A stretch of 45,809 bases of DNA, taken from CAZHHM01 sp964532225 (lineage in GTDB: Bacteria; Margulisbacteria; WOR-1; JAKLHX01). The notes under the pieces are model-generated. The model saw only the letters and a program-made list of their open reading frames with translations. It had not been told where the DNA came from and did not search any database. The stretch spans positions 1 to 45,809 of the forward strand of contig CAZHHM010000013.1 of NCBI GenBank assembly GCA_964532225.1. The letters run 5' to 3'. Within the stretch, counting starts at the first letter, position 1. Each line of letters begins with the position of its first letter. Below are positions 17,339 to 26,203 of this stretch, in pieces. A program made the translations under genes and the position numbers.

Positions 17339-18618
17339 CAAAAAAAGCACTGATCATAGCCAGCCTTGACCATGCAAGCCCCAGGATACCGGGGCTTTTA
17401 AAATATATGGGCAAATACGGCTGGGAAGCAACGGTCCTCAGCCCTCCGCACAAGGTCAGGCTTCCTCAGGGTGCCAAAGTGATAGAGACGGCTTTTTCAA
17501 GACCATTGTATTCTATTGTCAGGAAAATGGCGGGAGCGGGAAGATCAGGGGATGTAAAAGAAATAAACACCAGACGTTATGTGCGGTCAAAGCTCAGGAT
17601 GCCTTTCATGGACAAATTGCTGAACATAGCCGGTTCGATCGTGAACTATCCTGATAATTCGAAAGGATGGATAGCCCCCGGAACAAAGGCAGCGTTGGAG
17701 TATATCGAGGGCAATAAGGTGGATGCGATCCTGAGTACTTCCTCTCCTGTATCAAGCCATGTCATAGCTTCTAAAGTCAAGAAAGCGGTTGGTCTCCCGT
17801 GGCTGGCTGACCTCAGGGACCTGTGGTCGCAGAACCATACATATTATTACGGGCCTTTCCGCAAGATGCTCGATGTCATGCTGGAAAAAGGGACGATCGG
17901 GCGAAGCGACGCGATGTCTACAGTATCGATGCCATGGGTCGGGAAGCTAAAGACCCTTCACCATACGGATGATGTGCATCTGGTCAGGAACGGGTATGAC
18001 CCGCAAAGTTTTTCTGACCTGAATAAGAACGGGTCAGAAGGAAAGATGCTGACCTTGGCCTACACCGGCAATATTTATCCTAAAGAACAGAACGTCATAG
18101 TGCTTATCAGGGCCGTAAAAGAGCTTAAGGACGAAGGCAAGATAGTTGAGGGTGACCTGGAAATAAGGTTTTACGGACCTCCCGAGCCGTTCCTTGTCAA
18201 AGCCGTCGATGACAACGGAGTAAGACCGTTCTTTAAGATGAAAGGGGTCGTTGACAGGGCAGCGGTGGCGGAGGTGCAGGCAAAGACCGATATACTCCTT
18301 CTGTTCAATTGGGAGGACAAGGAAGAAAAAGGTGTGTATCCTGCAAAGATATTTGAATACCTTGCAGCCGAAAGACCGGTGCTGGCGACAGGCGGTTTCG
18401 GGGATGACGTGATAGAAGAACTGCTTGTTTCAACAAAGGCCGGTGTATATGCTATGAGCGTTCCGAGAGTGAAAGCATTATTGATGAACTATCTTCAGGA
18501 AAAGTCAGGCAAAGGAAAGATCGAGCATCATCCGGACGTGAAAGAGATAGTGAAATATTCATATCCCGAGATGGCAAAGATATTTTGCTCGATACTTGAT
18601 AAGATAACTAACAGATGA
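17335..18618 (+). CDS. GT4-like glycosyltransferase
   Basis: A 427-residue GT-B protein: KALIIASLDHASPRIPGLLKYM at the start, ILSTSSPVSSHVIASKVKK and LADLRDLWSQN (about 140-170), which is a common pattern of GT4 acceptors, then LAYTGNIYPKEQNV (about 240) and KTDILLLFNWEDKEEKGVYPAKIFEYLAAERPVLATGG (about 321-358), the donor-binding E-region. GGGAAG precedes the ATG; both ends overlap neighbours by 4 nt, so it is translated coupled within the locus. Confidence 0.82.
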   Translation: MTKKALIIASLDHASPRIPGLLKYMGKYGWEATVLSPPHKVRLPQGAKVIETAFSRPLYSIVRKMAGAGRSGDVKEINTRRYVRSKLRMPFMDKLLNIAGSIVNYPDNSKGWIAPGTKAALEYIEGNKVDAILSTSSPVSSHVIASKVKKAVGLPWLADLRDLWSQNHTYYYGPFRKMLDVMLEKGTIGRSDAMSTVSMPWVGKLKTLHHTDDVHLVRNGYDPQSFSDLNKNGSEGKMLTLAYTGNIYPKEQNVIVLIRAVKELKDEGKIVEGDLEIRFYGPPEPFLVKAVDDNGVRPFFKMKGVVDRAAVAEVQAKTDILLLFNWEDKEEKGVYPAKIFEYLAAERPVLATGGFGDDVIEELLVSTKAGVYAMSVPRVKALLMNYLQEKSGKGKIEHHPDVKEIVKYSYPEMAKIFCSILDKITNR

Positions 18619-19502
18619 AACTAACGATCGCCATAGTCAGTTATAACGCCAAAGAATATCTTCTCGGCTGCCTGCGCTCCATCGAGAACGGGACGAAAGG
18701 CATCGAATACGAGGTGATAGTCGTTGATAACGCTTCCAAAGACCCGGGCACAAAAGAGGTCCGGCAAGAATTCCCAAAGATCAGTATGATCGAGAACAAA
18801 CGAAACGTTGGTTTCAGCGCCGCGAACAACCAGGCCATAAAACTGGCAAAAGGGGAATATGTCCTTCTTCTGAACCATGATACTAAGGTAAGCGAAGGCT
18901 CACTCCTGAAGCTTGTGGAGTTCCTTGATAAGCATCCCGAAGCCGGCGCGTGCGGCGCGAAAGTTCTTAACTCCGACGGCACGGTCCAACACCAATGCAA
19001 AAGGGGATTCCCTACACCGCTATCCACGCTTTGCCACATGAGCGGGCTCAACCGGGTATTCCCCGGAAATAAGCTGTTCGGACATTATCTCATGACCTAT
19101 CTTGATACTGAAAAAGTAGCGGAAGTGGATGCCCTGTCCGGTGCCTGCATGCTTATCAGGAGAAAGATTCTTGAGGATATCGGCGGAATGGACGAAAGTT
19201 TTTTCCTTTACGGAGAGGATATCGACGTTTGCTACAGGATAAAAGAAAAAGGCTGGAAGATATTCTACGTTCCCTCATCCCGGATAGTCCATTTCGGCGG
19301 GGTGGGGAGCCGTTCGATGAGCTACAGGTCCATCAGGGAGTTCTACAGGTCGATGAAGCTCTTTTATAATAAACATTACTCGCGCAAATATCCGAAACTT
19401 CTAAAGAGCCTAGTGTTTTTGGGGATAAACCTGAAGATGGTATCGAATATCATCCTTAACGTTTTAAGAAGGGAAAAGTTCGGTGGCACCAAAAAACCAT
19501 AA
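18615..19502 (+). CDS. GT2-family glycosyltransferase, WbbL/rhamnosyltransferase-like
   Basis: LTIAIVSYNAKEYLLGCLRS (3-22), VIVVDNASKDPG, NVGFSAANNQAI (about 62-73), VLLLNHDTKV (DxD region, about 88), ALSGACMLIRRKI (about 178) and FFLYGEDIDVCYRIKEKGW (about 198-216) match WbbL-type GT2 enzymes that add rhamnose or similar deoxysugars. The C-terminal part is basic, with a hydrophobic stretch near residue 275. ATGA overlap with the previous gene. After it comes a 36-nt gap with a clear Shine-Dalgarno for the next gene. Confidence 0.87.
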   Translation: MKLTIAIVSYNAKEYLLGCLRSIENGTKGIEYEVIVVDNASKDPGTKEVRQEFPKISMIENKRNVGFSAANNQAIKLAKGEYVLLLNHDTKVSEGSLLKLVEFLDKHPEAGACGAKVLNSDGTVQHQCKRGFPTPLSTLCHMSGLNRVFPGNKLFGHYLMTYLDTEKVAEVDALSGACMLIRRKILEDIGGMDESFFLYGEDIDVCYRIKEKGWKIFYVPSSRIVHFGGVGSRSMSYRSIREFYRSMKLFYNKHYSRKYPKLLKSLVFLGINLKMVSNIILNVLRREKFGGTKKP

Positions 19503-19538
19503 GATGGCATCCTTTTCCGGGACAAAGGAGATGATGTA

Positions 19539-20489
19539 TTGAAGATATTAATAACAGGCATCAACGGCTTCATGGGCAGCCATCTTGCAGAGCTTATGCT
19601 GGGTCTCGGTAACGAGGTCAATGGCCTTGATGTCCCTGGTTCAAATAAAGCGAACATCTCACATCTTAAGGACAGGATTGCTCATTTTGAATGCGACCTT
19701 AGAGAGCCTGCCACAGTTAAAAGCATATTAAAGGATACGGCTCCCGATATTATCTTTCACCTTGCAGGTCAGAGCTCGGTAATGGAGTCCTGGAAGGACC
19801 CTGAAGGGACAAAGAGCTCAAATGTGGATAGCCAGGTTAACCTTATGGATGCTGTCATGGAACTAAAGACCAAGCCTTCGATCCATATTGCCTGCAGCAG
19901 CGAAGAATACGGCGCCGTGGCTGTAGAACGGCTTCCCATCACGGAAGAACATGAGCTTAAACCCCTGTCCCCGTACGCTGAGAGCAAGGTGGAACAGGAG
20001 AGGACCGCTTTGAAATATGTAAAAGAACACGGCCTGAAAATTGTCCGGACCAGGGCTTTCAACCATATCGGCCCTCGGCAGTCCGGCTCATTTGCTATCC
20101 CCAGTTTTGCAAAACAGATAGCCCTGATCAAAAAAAAGAAGGCCGAGCCGGTGATAATGACCGGGAACCTCAATGCAAAAAGGGATTTTACCGATGTCAG
20201 GGATGTGGCAAAGGCCTATTGGCTGGCAGCCACGAAAGGTGTTCCGGGTGAGGTGTATAACGTCTGTTCCGGCCGTTCCGTCAGCCTGAAGGACATCCTC
20301 AGTATGATGATAGCCATCTCCGGTGTGCATGTGGAGGTAAGACGTGACCCTTCAAAGGCCAGGCCTTCGGAGATCCCCGATAACAGGGGGGACAGCACAA
20401 AGTTCAGGAAGGCCACCGGCTGGGCTCCTGAAATACCGCTTGAGCAGACTCTTAAGGACATACTGGAGTTCTATTCGTTAGCTGTCTGA
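19539..20489 (+). CDS. rmd: NAD-dependent epimerase/reductase, GDP-6-deoxy-4-keto-mannose reductase (RMD) type
   Basis: Extended SDR: LITGINGFMGSHLAELML (4-21), FHLAGQSSVMESWKDP (73-88), the CSSEEYG serine region (119-125) and catalytic YAESK (Y146, K150). RTRAFNHIGPRQ and the C-terminal DNRGDSTKFRKATGWAPEIP are typical of RMD and GMD proteins; length 316 favours RMD. The partner GDP-mannose 4,6-dehydratase is not in the window. The start is TTG at 19539; AAGGAG at 19526-19531 supports it, and an ATG at 19531 in another frame stops after three codons. Last gene of the first transcription block. Confidence 0.82.
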   Translation: MKILITGINGFMGSHLAELMLGLGNEVNGLDVPGSNKANISHLKDRIAHFECDLREPATVKSILKDTAPDIIFHLAGQSSVMESWKDPEGTKSSNVDSQVNLMDAVMELKTKPSIHIACSSEEYGAVAVERLPITEEHELKPLSPYAESKVEQERTALKYVKEHGLKIVRTRAFNHIGPRQSGSFAIPSFAKQIALIKKKKAEPVIMTGNLNAKRDFTDVRDVAKAYWLAATKGVPGEVYNVCSGRSVSLKDILSMMIAISGVHVEVRRDPSKARPSEIPDNRGDSTKFRKATGWAPEIPLEQTLKDILEFYSLAV

Positions 20490-20501
20490 CCTCCTTTCTC
20501 C

Positions 20502-20530
20502 TTGAGCAAAAAGCCCATTTGATATAAAAT
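20502..20530 (+). promoter_or_regulatory. Promoter of the second glycan operon (leaderless)
   Basis: TTGAGC at 20502-20507, 17 nt, then TAAAAT at 20525-20530. TGATATAAA (20520-20528) gives an overlapping extended -10. The ATG at 20537 begins 6 nt after the -10 box, so the predicted first transcribed base falls at or next to the start codon. No Shine-Dalgarno fits between them. Confidence 0.75.
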
Positions 20531-20536
20531 ACCCCT

Positions 20537-21889
20537 ATGTTCACGATCGCAAGGCTTTCTACCGATACGCTTATATTCATAGTGTCCTATATGGCCGCGT
20601 ATCAGATGAGGTTCGGCCAGTTCTCGCCTCATGCCATAATTGACTTTCCTTTCGGCATCTACGTTGGATACATCGTGGCGATAGTGGTGGTTTATGTCTC
20701 CAGCTTCTATCTTTGGGGCCAGTATAAGCCGCGGAAGGGTTTTTTGATAGAGATCGATGAGTTCGTGGAGAACATAGTCGCCATTCTTTCTGCCTGGGTC
20801 ATCGTCATCGTACTGTCCTTCATTAAAGGGGAATACACTTATTCAAGGCCTATCATAATGATCAGTCTTCCCATTACCGCGGTGCTTATTGTTGTGGTCC
20901 GTCAGCTGATCCTCAGGCTAGAGATGTCGCTCAGGTCCAGGGGCTATATGTCAAGAAAAGCTGCCGTGATAGGGAGCGGAGAGCTGGCACAGCAGGTCGC
21001 CTTTAAGATCAAGAGCCATCCTTCCTACGGCTATTTTTATGTGGGCACGATCAACGGCGGCAAGGACAGCATAGGCGGTGTTGATGATATTGAAGCGCTT
21101 ATCGACAGGCACGGGATCAACGCCGTTTTCGTGGCGGACACTTCGCTTGACCGCAAGAAACTGGCACAGCTTGCCGACATATGCGACCAGAAAGGCGTCG
21201 GATTCGGAACTCTGCCTGATGTTTTCCAGATACTGACGACATCACCTACCGTAGAGGATATCGACGGGCTTCCGATGGTCAGCCTTAAGCAGATCCAGCT
21301 TAACCCTTTCAACCGGTTCATAAAGAGAGGGTTCGATATCGTCATGGCGGCTTTCGGGATAATTGTTTTTGCCGTCCCTATGGTAATCATCTCCGCGGTG
21401 ATCAAGCTTACTTCACCCGGGCCTGTCATATACGCTCAAAAGAGGGTAGGGCGCAAAGGCACCAGGTTCGCGCTGTACAAGTTCCGTACGATGAAGCATA
21501 AGGCCGAGAAAGGGACAGGGGCCGTGCTTGCGACCGAGGACGATCCCAGAAAGACCTATTTCGGTAAATTCCTTCGGTCCACGAACCTTGATGAGCTTCC
21601 GCAGCTCTTTAATATCCTCAAGGGCGACATGAGCTTTGTGGGGCCGAGACCCGAAAGGCCGAAATTCGTAAGCCAGTTCAAGGAAGAGATCCCAAAGTAC
21701 ATGGAACGCCACAAGATAAATGTGGGGCTGGCGGGTTGGGCGCAGATGCAGGACGGCGGCTATCATATGTCGGCCGAAGAGAAGCTCAAGTACGATCTCT
21801 TCTACATTGAGAACTGGTCCCTGCTCCTCGACCTTAAGATAATCCTTAAATGCGCCGAGATAGCGTTCACAAGGAAGCGCATAAACTGA
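20537..21889 (+). CDS. Polyprenyl-phosphate glycosylphosphotransferase (WcaJ/EpsE-like) 1
   Basis: Bifunctional-looking initiating transferase of 450 aa that moves a sugar-1-phosphate onto undecaprenyl phosphate. N-terminal half: four hydrophobic helices (about 1-130), then a Rossmann-like domain with AAVIGSGELAQQVAFKI. C-terminal catalytic part: membrane re-entrant helix (about 260-290), GPVIYAQKRVGRKGTRFALYKFRTMK, then NLDELPQLFNILKGDMSFVGPRPERP (about 350-377). The usual GWAQVNG is GWAQMQDGGYHMS here. First gene of a new operon; its leaderless promoter supports the start. Confidence 0.92.
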   Translation: MFTIARLSTDTLIFIVSYMAAYQMRFGQFSPHAIIDFPFGIYVGYIVAIVVVYVSSFYLWGQYKPRKGFLIEIDEFVENIVAILSAWVIVIVLSFIKGEYTYSRPIIMISLPITAVLIVVVRQLILRLEMSLRSRGYMSRKAAVIGSGELAQQVAFKIKSHPSYGYFYVGTINGGKDSIGGVDDIEALIDRHGINAVFVADTSLDRKKLAQLADICDQKGVGFGTLPDVFQILTTSPTVEDIDGLPMVSLKQIQLNPFNRFIKRGFDIVMAAFGIIVFAVPMVIISAVIKLTSPGPVIYAQKRVGRKGTRFALYKFRTMKHKAEKGTGAVLATEDDPRKTYFGKFLRSTNLDELPQLFNILKGDMSFVGPRPERPKFVSQFKEEIPKYMERHKINVGLAGWAQMQDGGYHMSAEEKLKYDLFYIENWSLLLDLKIILKCAEIAFTRKRIN

Positions 21890-21894
21890 AAGCC

Positions 21895-22989
21895 ATGAAG
21901 ATCGGCATCAACGCGCTTCAGGCCGACCTGCCGAGATACGGGATATCAAGCTATACCGACAACCTTGTCAGGGAGCTCGTGCTCAACGGGGACCATCAAT
22001 TCGAGCTGTTCCTGAGAAAGGGGATTTTACAAAGATATTCCGGAAGCAATGTAAGCTTAAACGCTTTGGACGGTAACCGTACTTTGCTTGAGCTTTTTTC
22101 TTTACCTTTGAGGTCCGACCGGCTGGGCCTGGATGTGTTCCACAACACCGACCATTTTCTCCCGGTCCTGCCATTCAAAGCAAAGAAGGTGATGACCGTC
22201 CACGACCTTTCCTTTCTCAGGTTCCCCCGTTTTTTCCAGAAGAGAAGGACGCTTTTCAAAAAAGCGCTGTTGTCACGTTCTCTAAGGATAGCGGACAGGA
22301 TCATTGCTGATTCGTTCAGCACAAAAAGGGACCTTGTCGAGCTTGCTGGCGTGCGTGACGACCGTATCGATGTCGTGCATCTTGCGGCTGAGGGGATATT
22401 CAAACCGGTCGATGACAGGTCTTTTAAGGAAACAGTCCTCAAGAAATACGGTATCACCGGAAGGTTCCTGCTATTTCTGGGAACTCTGGAGCCCAGAAAG
22501 AACGTTGCTTCGCTTATCAGGGCATATGAGGCTCTGAAGGACGCTCCCTGCCTTGTGATCGCAGGCAGGAAAGGCTGGCTGTACGAAGAGATATTCAAGG
22601 CGGCGTCCGTGTCAAAAGCCGCATCCAGGATCAAGTTCATCGGCCCTCCGGACCAGAGCGACCTTCCCGCACTCTACAGCTCCTGCGAGGCATTCGTTTA
22701 TCCGTCCCTGTTCGAAGGCTTTGGTATACCTGCTCTGGAGGCGATGTCATGCGGGGCTCCAGTCGTTACCTCGAACGTGTCTTCCATTCCGGAGGTCACC
22801 GGAGATGCTGCCGTGTATGTCGACCCGAATGATATTGCCTCTATAGCGGACGGCATCAGGAGCGTCCTTAACAGTGTCGAGCTGAGGAGCTCTCTGTCTT
22901 CCAGAGGCATCGAGAGGGCAGCTATGTTCAGCTGGAAAAAAAGCGCTCAGCTTACGCTTAATGCATATGAGAAAGCGGTGTCGGCATGA
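21895..22989 (+). CDS. GT4-family glycosyltransferase
   Basis: Standard GT4: KIGINALQADLPRYGISSYTDNLVREL at the start, TVHDLSFLRFP (about 100), DRIIADSFSTKRDLVELAG, FLLFLGTLEPRKNVASLIRAYEAL (about 200) and the donor segment SLFEGFGIPALEAMSCGAPVVTSNVSSIPEV (about 275-305) with the EGFG..ALEA motif. I start at ATG 21895, 5 nt after the previous stop; an in-frame ATG at 21850 lies inside that gene. Length 364 aa is normal. ATGA overlap with the next gene. Confidence 0.9.
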   Translation: MKIGINALQADLPRYGISSYTDNLVRELVLNGDHQFELFLRKGILQRYSGSNVSLNALDGNRTLLELFSLPLRSDRLGLDVFHNTDHFLPVLPFKAKKVMTVHDLSFLRFPRFFQKRRTLFKKALLSRSLRIADRIIADSFSTKRDLVELAGVRDDRIDVVHLAAEGIFKPVDDRSFKETVLKKYGITGRFLLFLGTLEPRKNVASLIRAYEALKDAPCLVIAGRKGWLYEEIFKAASVSKAASRIKFIGPPDQSDLPALYSSCEAFVYPSLFEGFGIPALEAMSCGAPVVTSNVSSIPEVTGDAAVYVDPNDIASIADGIRSVLNSVELRSSLSSRGIERAAMFSWKKSAQLTLNAYEKAVSA

Positions 22990-24089
22990 AGGTCGCGATA
23001 GTGCACGACTGGCTTGTTAGCTACGGAGGGGCTGAGAGATGCCTTGAGGTGTTCCATGAGCTGTTCCCCGAAGCGCCTGTCTTTACGACGGTTCATGACA
23101 GGTCAAAACTGCCTGATACGCTCAAGGACCTCGATGTAAGGACCTCATTCATCCAAAGACTTCCGCTGGCCGTGAAAAGGTACAGGGACTATCTTCCTTT
23201 GATGCCTTTTGCCGTGAGGGCATTTAACCTCAAGGGCTATGATCTCATCCTGAGCAGTTCTCATGCGGTTGCAAAAGGCATAAAGAAACCTGAAGGCGCC
23301 CTTCATGTATGCTATTGCTACACTCCAATGAGGTACGCGTGGGACATGTACGGCCAGTATATGAAGTATGAGAAGATCGGTGTCCTGAAAAGAGTGATGA
23401 TCCCTCTGGTAATGCCTTTTTTGAGATTATGGGACAAGAGCACTGCTCCAGGTGTCGATGACTTCATCGCGATCTCCAAATTCGTTGCGGGGCGGATAAA
23501 AAGATACTATAACAGGGACAGCGTCGTCATTTATCCTCCTGTTGAGACATCAAGGTTCGTTCCAAAAGGCGCCTCTGGCGACTATTATCTGGCATTATCG
23601 CGTCTTGTGCCCCTCAAAAGGACGGATATTATTGTCGAGGCCTTCAATGAGCTGGGCCTTCCCTTAAAGGTCGTCGGTACGGGAAGGGATGAAGAAAAGC
23701 TCCGGCAAATTGCAAAGAGCAATATCGAGTTCCTGGGTTTCCGCAGCGACGAGGAGCTGTCTTCACTTGTCTCAGGGTGTAAGGCCCTTGTATTTGCGAG
23801 CAAGGAGGATTTCGGCATCGTTCCTGCCGAAGCTCAGAGCGCCGGACGGCCAGTGATAGTTTTTGGCGGAGGAGGGGCTTCGGAGACCGTCATCCCCGGA
23901 AGGACAGGCGTTATTTTTGAGGACCAGACAAAGGATTCGCTGGCCGGAGCGGTAAGGTCATTTTTGAAAATGAATTTCGATCCTGAAGAATGCAGGGCAT
24001 CCGCAAAGAGGTTCGACAGGGAGCTCTTCAAGAACACTATTAAAGAATTCCTCCTGTCGAAGTATAATATGCGTAGAACGGGCAAATAA
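22986..24089 (+). CDS. GT4-family glycosyltransferase, WbaZ-like
   Basis: VAIVHDWLVSYGGAERCLEVF (3-23), LILSSSHAVAKGIKKP, CYCYTPMRYAWDMYGQY (about 108-124) and YYLALSRLVPLKRTDIIVEAF (about 200-220) match the WbaZ/mannosyltransferase-like GT4 group. The C-terminal ASKEDFGIVPAEAQSAGRPVIVFGGGGASETV is the donor-site E-x7-E region with ED-FGI-PAE. Conserved VHDWL...GGAER helps separate it from the previous GT4 gene. The TAA overlaps the ATG of the next gene. Confidence 0.9.
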   Translation: MKVAIVHDWLVSYGGAERCLEVFHELFPEAPVFTTVHDRSKLPDTLKDLDVRTSFIQRLPLAVKRYRDYLPLMPFAVRAFNLKGYDLILSSSHAVAKGIKKPEGALHVCYCYTPMRYAWDMYGQYMKYEKIGVLKRVMIPLVMPFLRLWDKSTAPGVDDFIAISKFVAGRIKRYYNRDSVVIYPPVETSRFVPKGASGDYYLALSRLVPLKRTDIIVEAFNELGLPLKVVGTGRDEEKLRQIAKSNIEFLGFRSDEELSSLVSGCKALVFASKEDFGIVPAEAQSAGRPVIVFGGGGASETVIPGRTGVIFEDQTKDSLAGAVRSFLKMNFDPEECRASAKRFDRELFKNTIKEFLLSKYNMRRTGK

Positions 24090-25489
24090 TGACAAAGAAC
24101 AGGATACTGATATTCAACGGCATGATACTTGCGTTTGACGTGCTGTTCATCTGCGTCGCGTTCATCATCGCAAGCTACATAAAGGTGGGGAGGATAGAGG
24201 ACCCGATCGCCGTTGCCATAGCGAATTCAAGGCTCCTTGTATTCGCTTCGTTCGTGCTTGCGACGATCTTTAACTATTTCGGACTGTATTCGCAGGTCAA
24301 AAAGCGGGCGGAGGTTGACGAGGCGGCCGCGGTCTTCGGCGCCCTGACCGTAGGCATGCTGTTCTTTGAGTTCATGACGCTTTTTTACAGGGACCTTATA
24401 TTCAAAAGAATGACCATCTTCTATGCGTGGGCCATATCGTTCTTCCTTATTGCCGGCTTCAGACTTACCAGCATCATAGTGATGAAGAACTTTTTCAAAA
24501 AGGGCCTCTGGGCTGCGAGAGTGCTCATAATCGGCACTGGTGACAACGCAAAGATGCTCTTCCACAGGATAATGAAGCATCCTGAGTACGGCATGAGGGT
24601 CGCCGGCCTGATCTCTACCGATGGGGAGCCCGATGCCGCGCAGGGCCCTGTTCTGGGCACATCTGCCGACCTCAAGGAGATCATGAAAAAGCACCGGATA
24701 AACAAGGTCATATTCGCTATCCCCGAGGCCCCTACGGCGCAGCTGATGGGGCTTATCGAGATGTGTGAAACGGAGCAGGTGGAGTTCATGTTCGTTCCCA
24801 GAGTATTGGACATAATCGAGTCAAGGATAAGTACCGAGGATATCATGGGCATACCTCTTGTCTCCGTTAAGGAGATACAGCTCCATGGTCTCAACGCCGC
24901 TCTTAAGCGTGCCTTCGACGTGCTGTCGTCCTCTTTGCTTTTGCTGCTGCTCCTGCCCCTGTTCGCCGCGGTAGCGCTGCTCATAAAGATGACATCAAGA
25001 GGGCCTGTGCTGTACGTGCAAAGGAGAGTAGGGTACAGGGGCCGTCAGTTCGACATGTACAAGTTCAGGTCCATGGTGGCCGGTGCCGATAAAAAGCTGG
25101 ACGAGCTCAAAGAGATGAACGAGGCTGACGGGCCCATTTTCAAGATCAAGAACGATCCCAGGATCACTATGGTAGGCAGGTTGATCAGGAAGTGGAGCAT
25201 TGACGAGCTGCCTCAGCTGATAAACGTGCTTAAAGGTGACATGAGCATAGTAGGCCCCCGTCCGCCTCTTCCCTCCGAGACGGCGCTGTACGGGCCGTGG
25301 CACAGAAAACGCCTCAATGTGGCCCCCGGCATCACGGGCCTGTGGCAGGTGAGCGGCAGGTCCGACCTGTCCTTCGACGACATGGTAAAGCTTGACCTTT
25401 TTTATATCGAAAGCTGGTCCCTGTGGCTTGATATCAAGATAATAATCAAGACTCTTCCGGTCGTGGTCATCGCCCGCGGCGCGTACTGA
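24089..25489 (+). CDS. Polyprenyl-phosphate glycosylphosphotransferase 2
   Basis: Second initiating transferase, 466 aa: four N-terminal hydrophobic helices, a Rossmann-like middle (RVLIIGTGDNAKMLFHRIM), a hydrophobic re-entrant helix (about 270-290), then GPVLYVQRRVGYRGRQFDMYKFRSM, SIDELPQLINVLKGDMSIVGPRPPLPSE (about 370-397) and APGITGLWQVSGRSDLSFDDM. LWQVSGR is the common form of the C-terminal motif, unlike the first paralogue at 20537. Two initiating enzymes in one operon suggest two different first sugars or two glycan pathways. Confidence 0.92.
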   Translation: MTKNRILIFNGMILAFDVLFICVAFIIASYIKVGRIEDPIAVAIANSRLLVFASFVLATIFNYFGLYSQVKKRAEVDEAAAVFGALTVGMLFFEFMTLFYRDLIFKRMTIFYAWAISFFLIAGFRLTSIIVMKNFFKKGLWAARVLIIGTGDNAKMLFHRIMKHPEYGMRVAGLISTDGEPDAAQGPVLGTSADLKEIMKKHRINKVIFAIPEAPTAQLMGLIEMCETEQVEFMFVPRVLDIIESRISTEDIMGIPLVSVKEIQLHGLNAALKRAFDVLSSSLLLLLLLPLFAAVALLIKMTSRGPVLYVQRRVGYRGRQFDMYKFRSMVAGADKKLDELKEMNEADGPIFKIKNDPRITMVGRLIRKWSIDELPQLINVLKGDMSIVGPRPPLPSETALYGPWHRKRLNVAPGITGLWQVSGRSDLSFDDMVKLDLFYIESWSLWLDIKIIIKTLPVVVIARGAY

Positions 25490-25515
25490 AGCCCGCACAA
25501 AACCAACCTGATTAG

Positions 25516-25524
25516 TGATAAAAT
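25516..25524 (+). promoter_or_regulatory. Extended -10 promoter of ribE
   Basis: TGATAAAAT is a TGn-extended -10 (TG 25516-25517, TAAAAT 25519-25524) with no recognisable -35. The ATG of ribE (25535) starts 10 nt after the box, so the leader would be at most a few nucleotides. No Shine-Dalgarno is present and there is no room for an FMN riboswitch in the 45 nt after the previous stop. Confidence 0.65.
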
Positions 25525-25534
25525 AATACCAATA

Positions 25535-26203
25535 ATGTTCACCGGTATCATCGAAGAGATAGGTACTATCAAGAAGCTCTCAAGGGCCGGCTCTAAGCTG
25601 TCCGTTGAGATATCGGCGCGCGAGGTCCTTAAAGGCACCAGGACAGGGGACAGCATAGCTGTCAACGGGGCCTGCCTTACTGCCACCTCGGTCTCTCGCA
25701 GCTCTTTCAAGGCTGATGTCATGGGCGAGACGGTTTCCCACACTACCTTCGATGCCATAAGGGCGGGCGACAGGGTCAACCTTGAGCGCCCTCTCAAGAT
25801 CTCCGACAGGCTCTCAGGGCATCTGGTAAGCGGACATATCGACTGCACCGGCACCATAAAGAGCGTGAACGAAGGCAGCGGCCAGACTCGGTTCACCGTT
25901 GAGGTCCCTGAAGAGGTGAAAAGGTACATCGTCTACAAAGGTTCCGTCACGGTGGACGGCATCAGCCTCACCGTGGCCGGCGTCGGCAACAGGAACTTTG
26001 TCGTTTCCGTCATCCCCCATACTTTAAAGAGCACCACGCTCGGGTCAAAGAAGGCGGGCGACAAGGTGAACATAGAGGCTGACATGATAGGCAAATACAT
26101 CGAAAGATATGTCGACAATATCGGGTCTCCCGAGCAGAAAAAGAACAATGCCGCGTTCAAGGACTATTTTGAGTGGGCCGGAGGCATATCTGTATGCAAC
26201 TGA
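25535..26203 (+). CDS. ribE: Riboflavin synthase, alpha subunit
   Basis: Converts two 6,7-dimethyl-8-ribityllumazines into riboflavin and the pyrimidine intermediate. MFTGIIEEIGTIKKL is the invariant N-terminus; two lumazine-binding repeats follow, with NGACLTATSV near 48 and SGHIDCTGTIK near 98, then VDGISLTVAG near 145. About 222 aa is right for the family. It heads the ribE-ribBA-ribH operon; ribD is not in the window. ribBA starts inside its last 10 nt. Confidence 0.95.
   Translation: MFTGIIEEIGTIKKLSRAGSKLSVEISAREVLKGTRTGDSIAVNGACLTATSVSRSSFKADVMGETVSHTTFDAIRAGDRVNLERPLKISDRLSGHLVSGHIDCTGTIKSVNEGSGQTRFTVEVPEEVKRYIVYKGSVTVDGISLTVAGVGNRNFVVSVIPHTLKSTTLGSKKAGDKVNIEADMIGKYIERYVDNIGSPEQKKNNAAFKDYFEWAGGISVCN

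Noticed and set aside
25490..25534. FMN riboswitch upstream of ribE
   Set aside because: Only 45 nt are available and no RFN-like conserved segments are seen.
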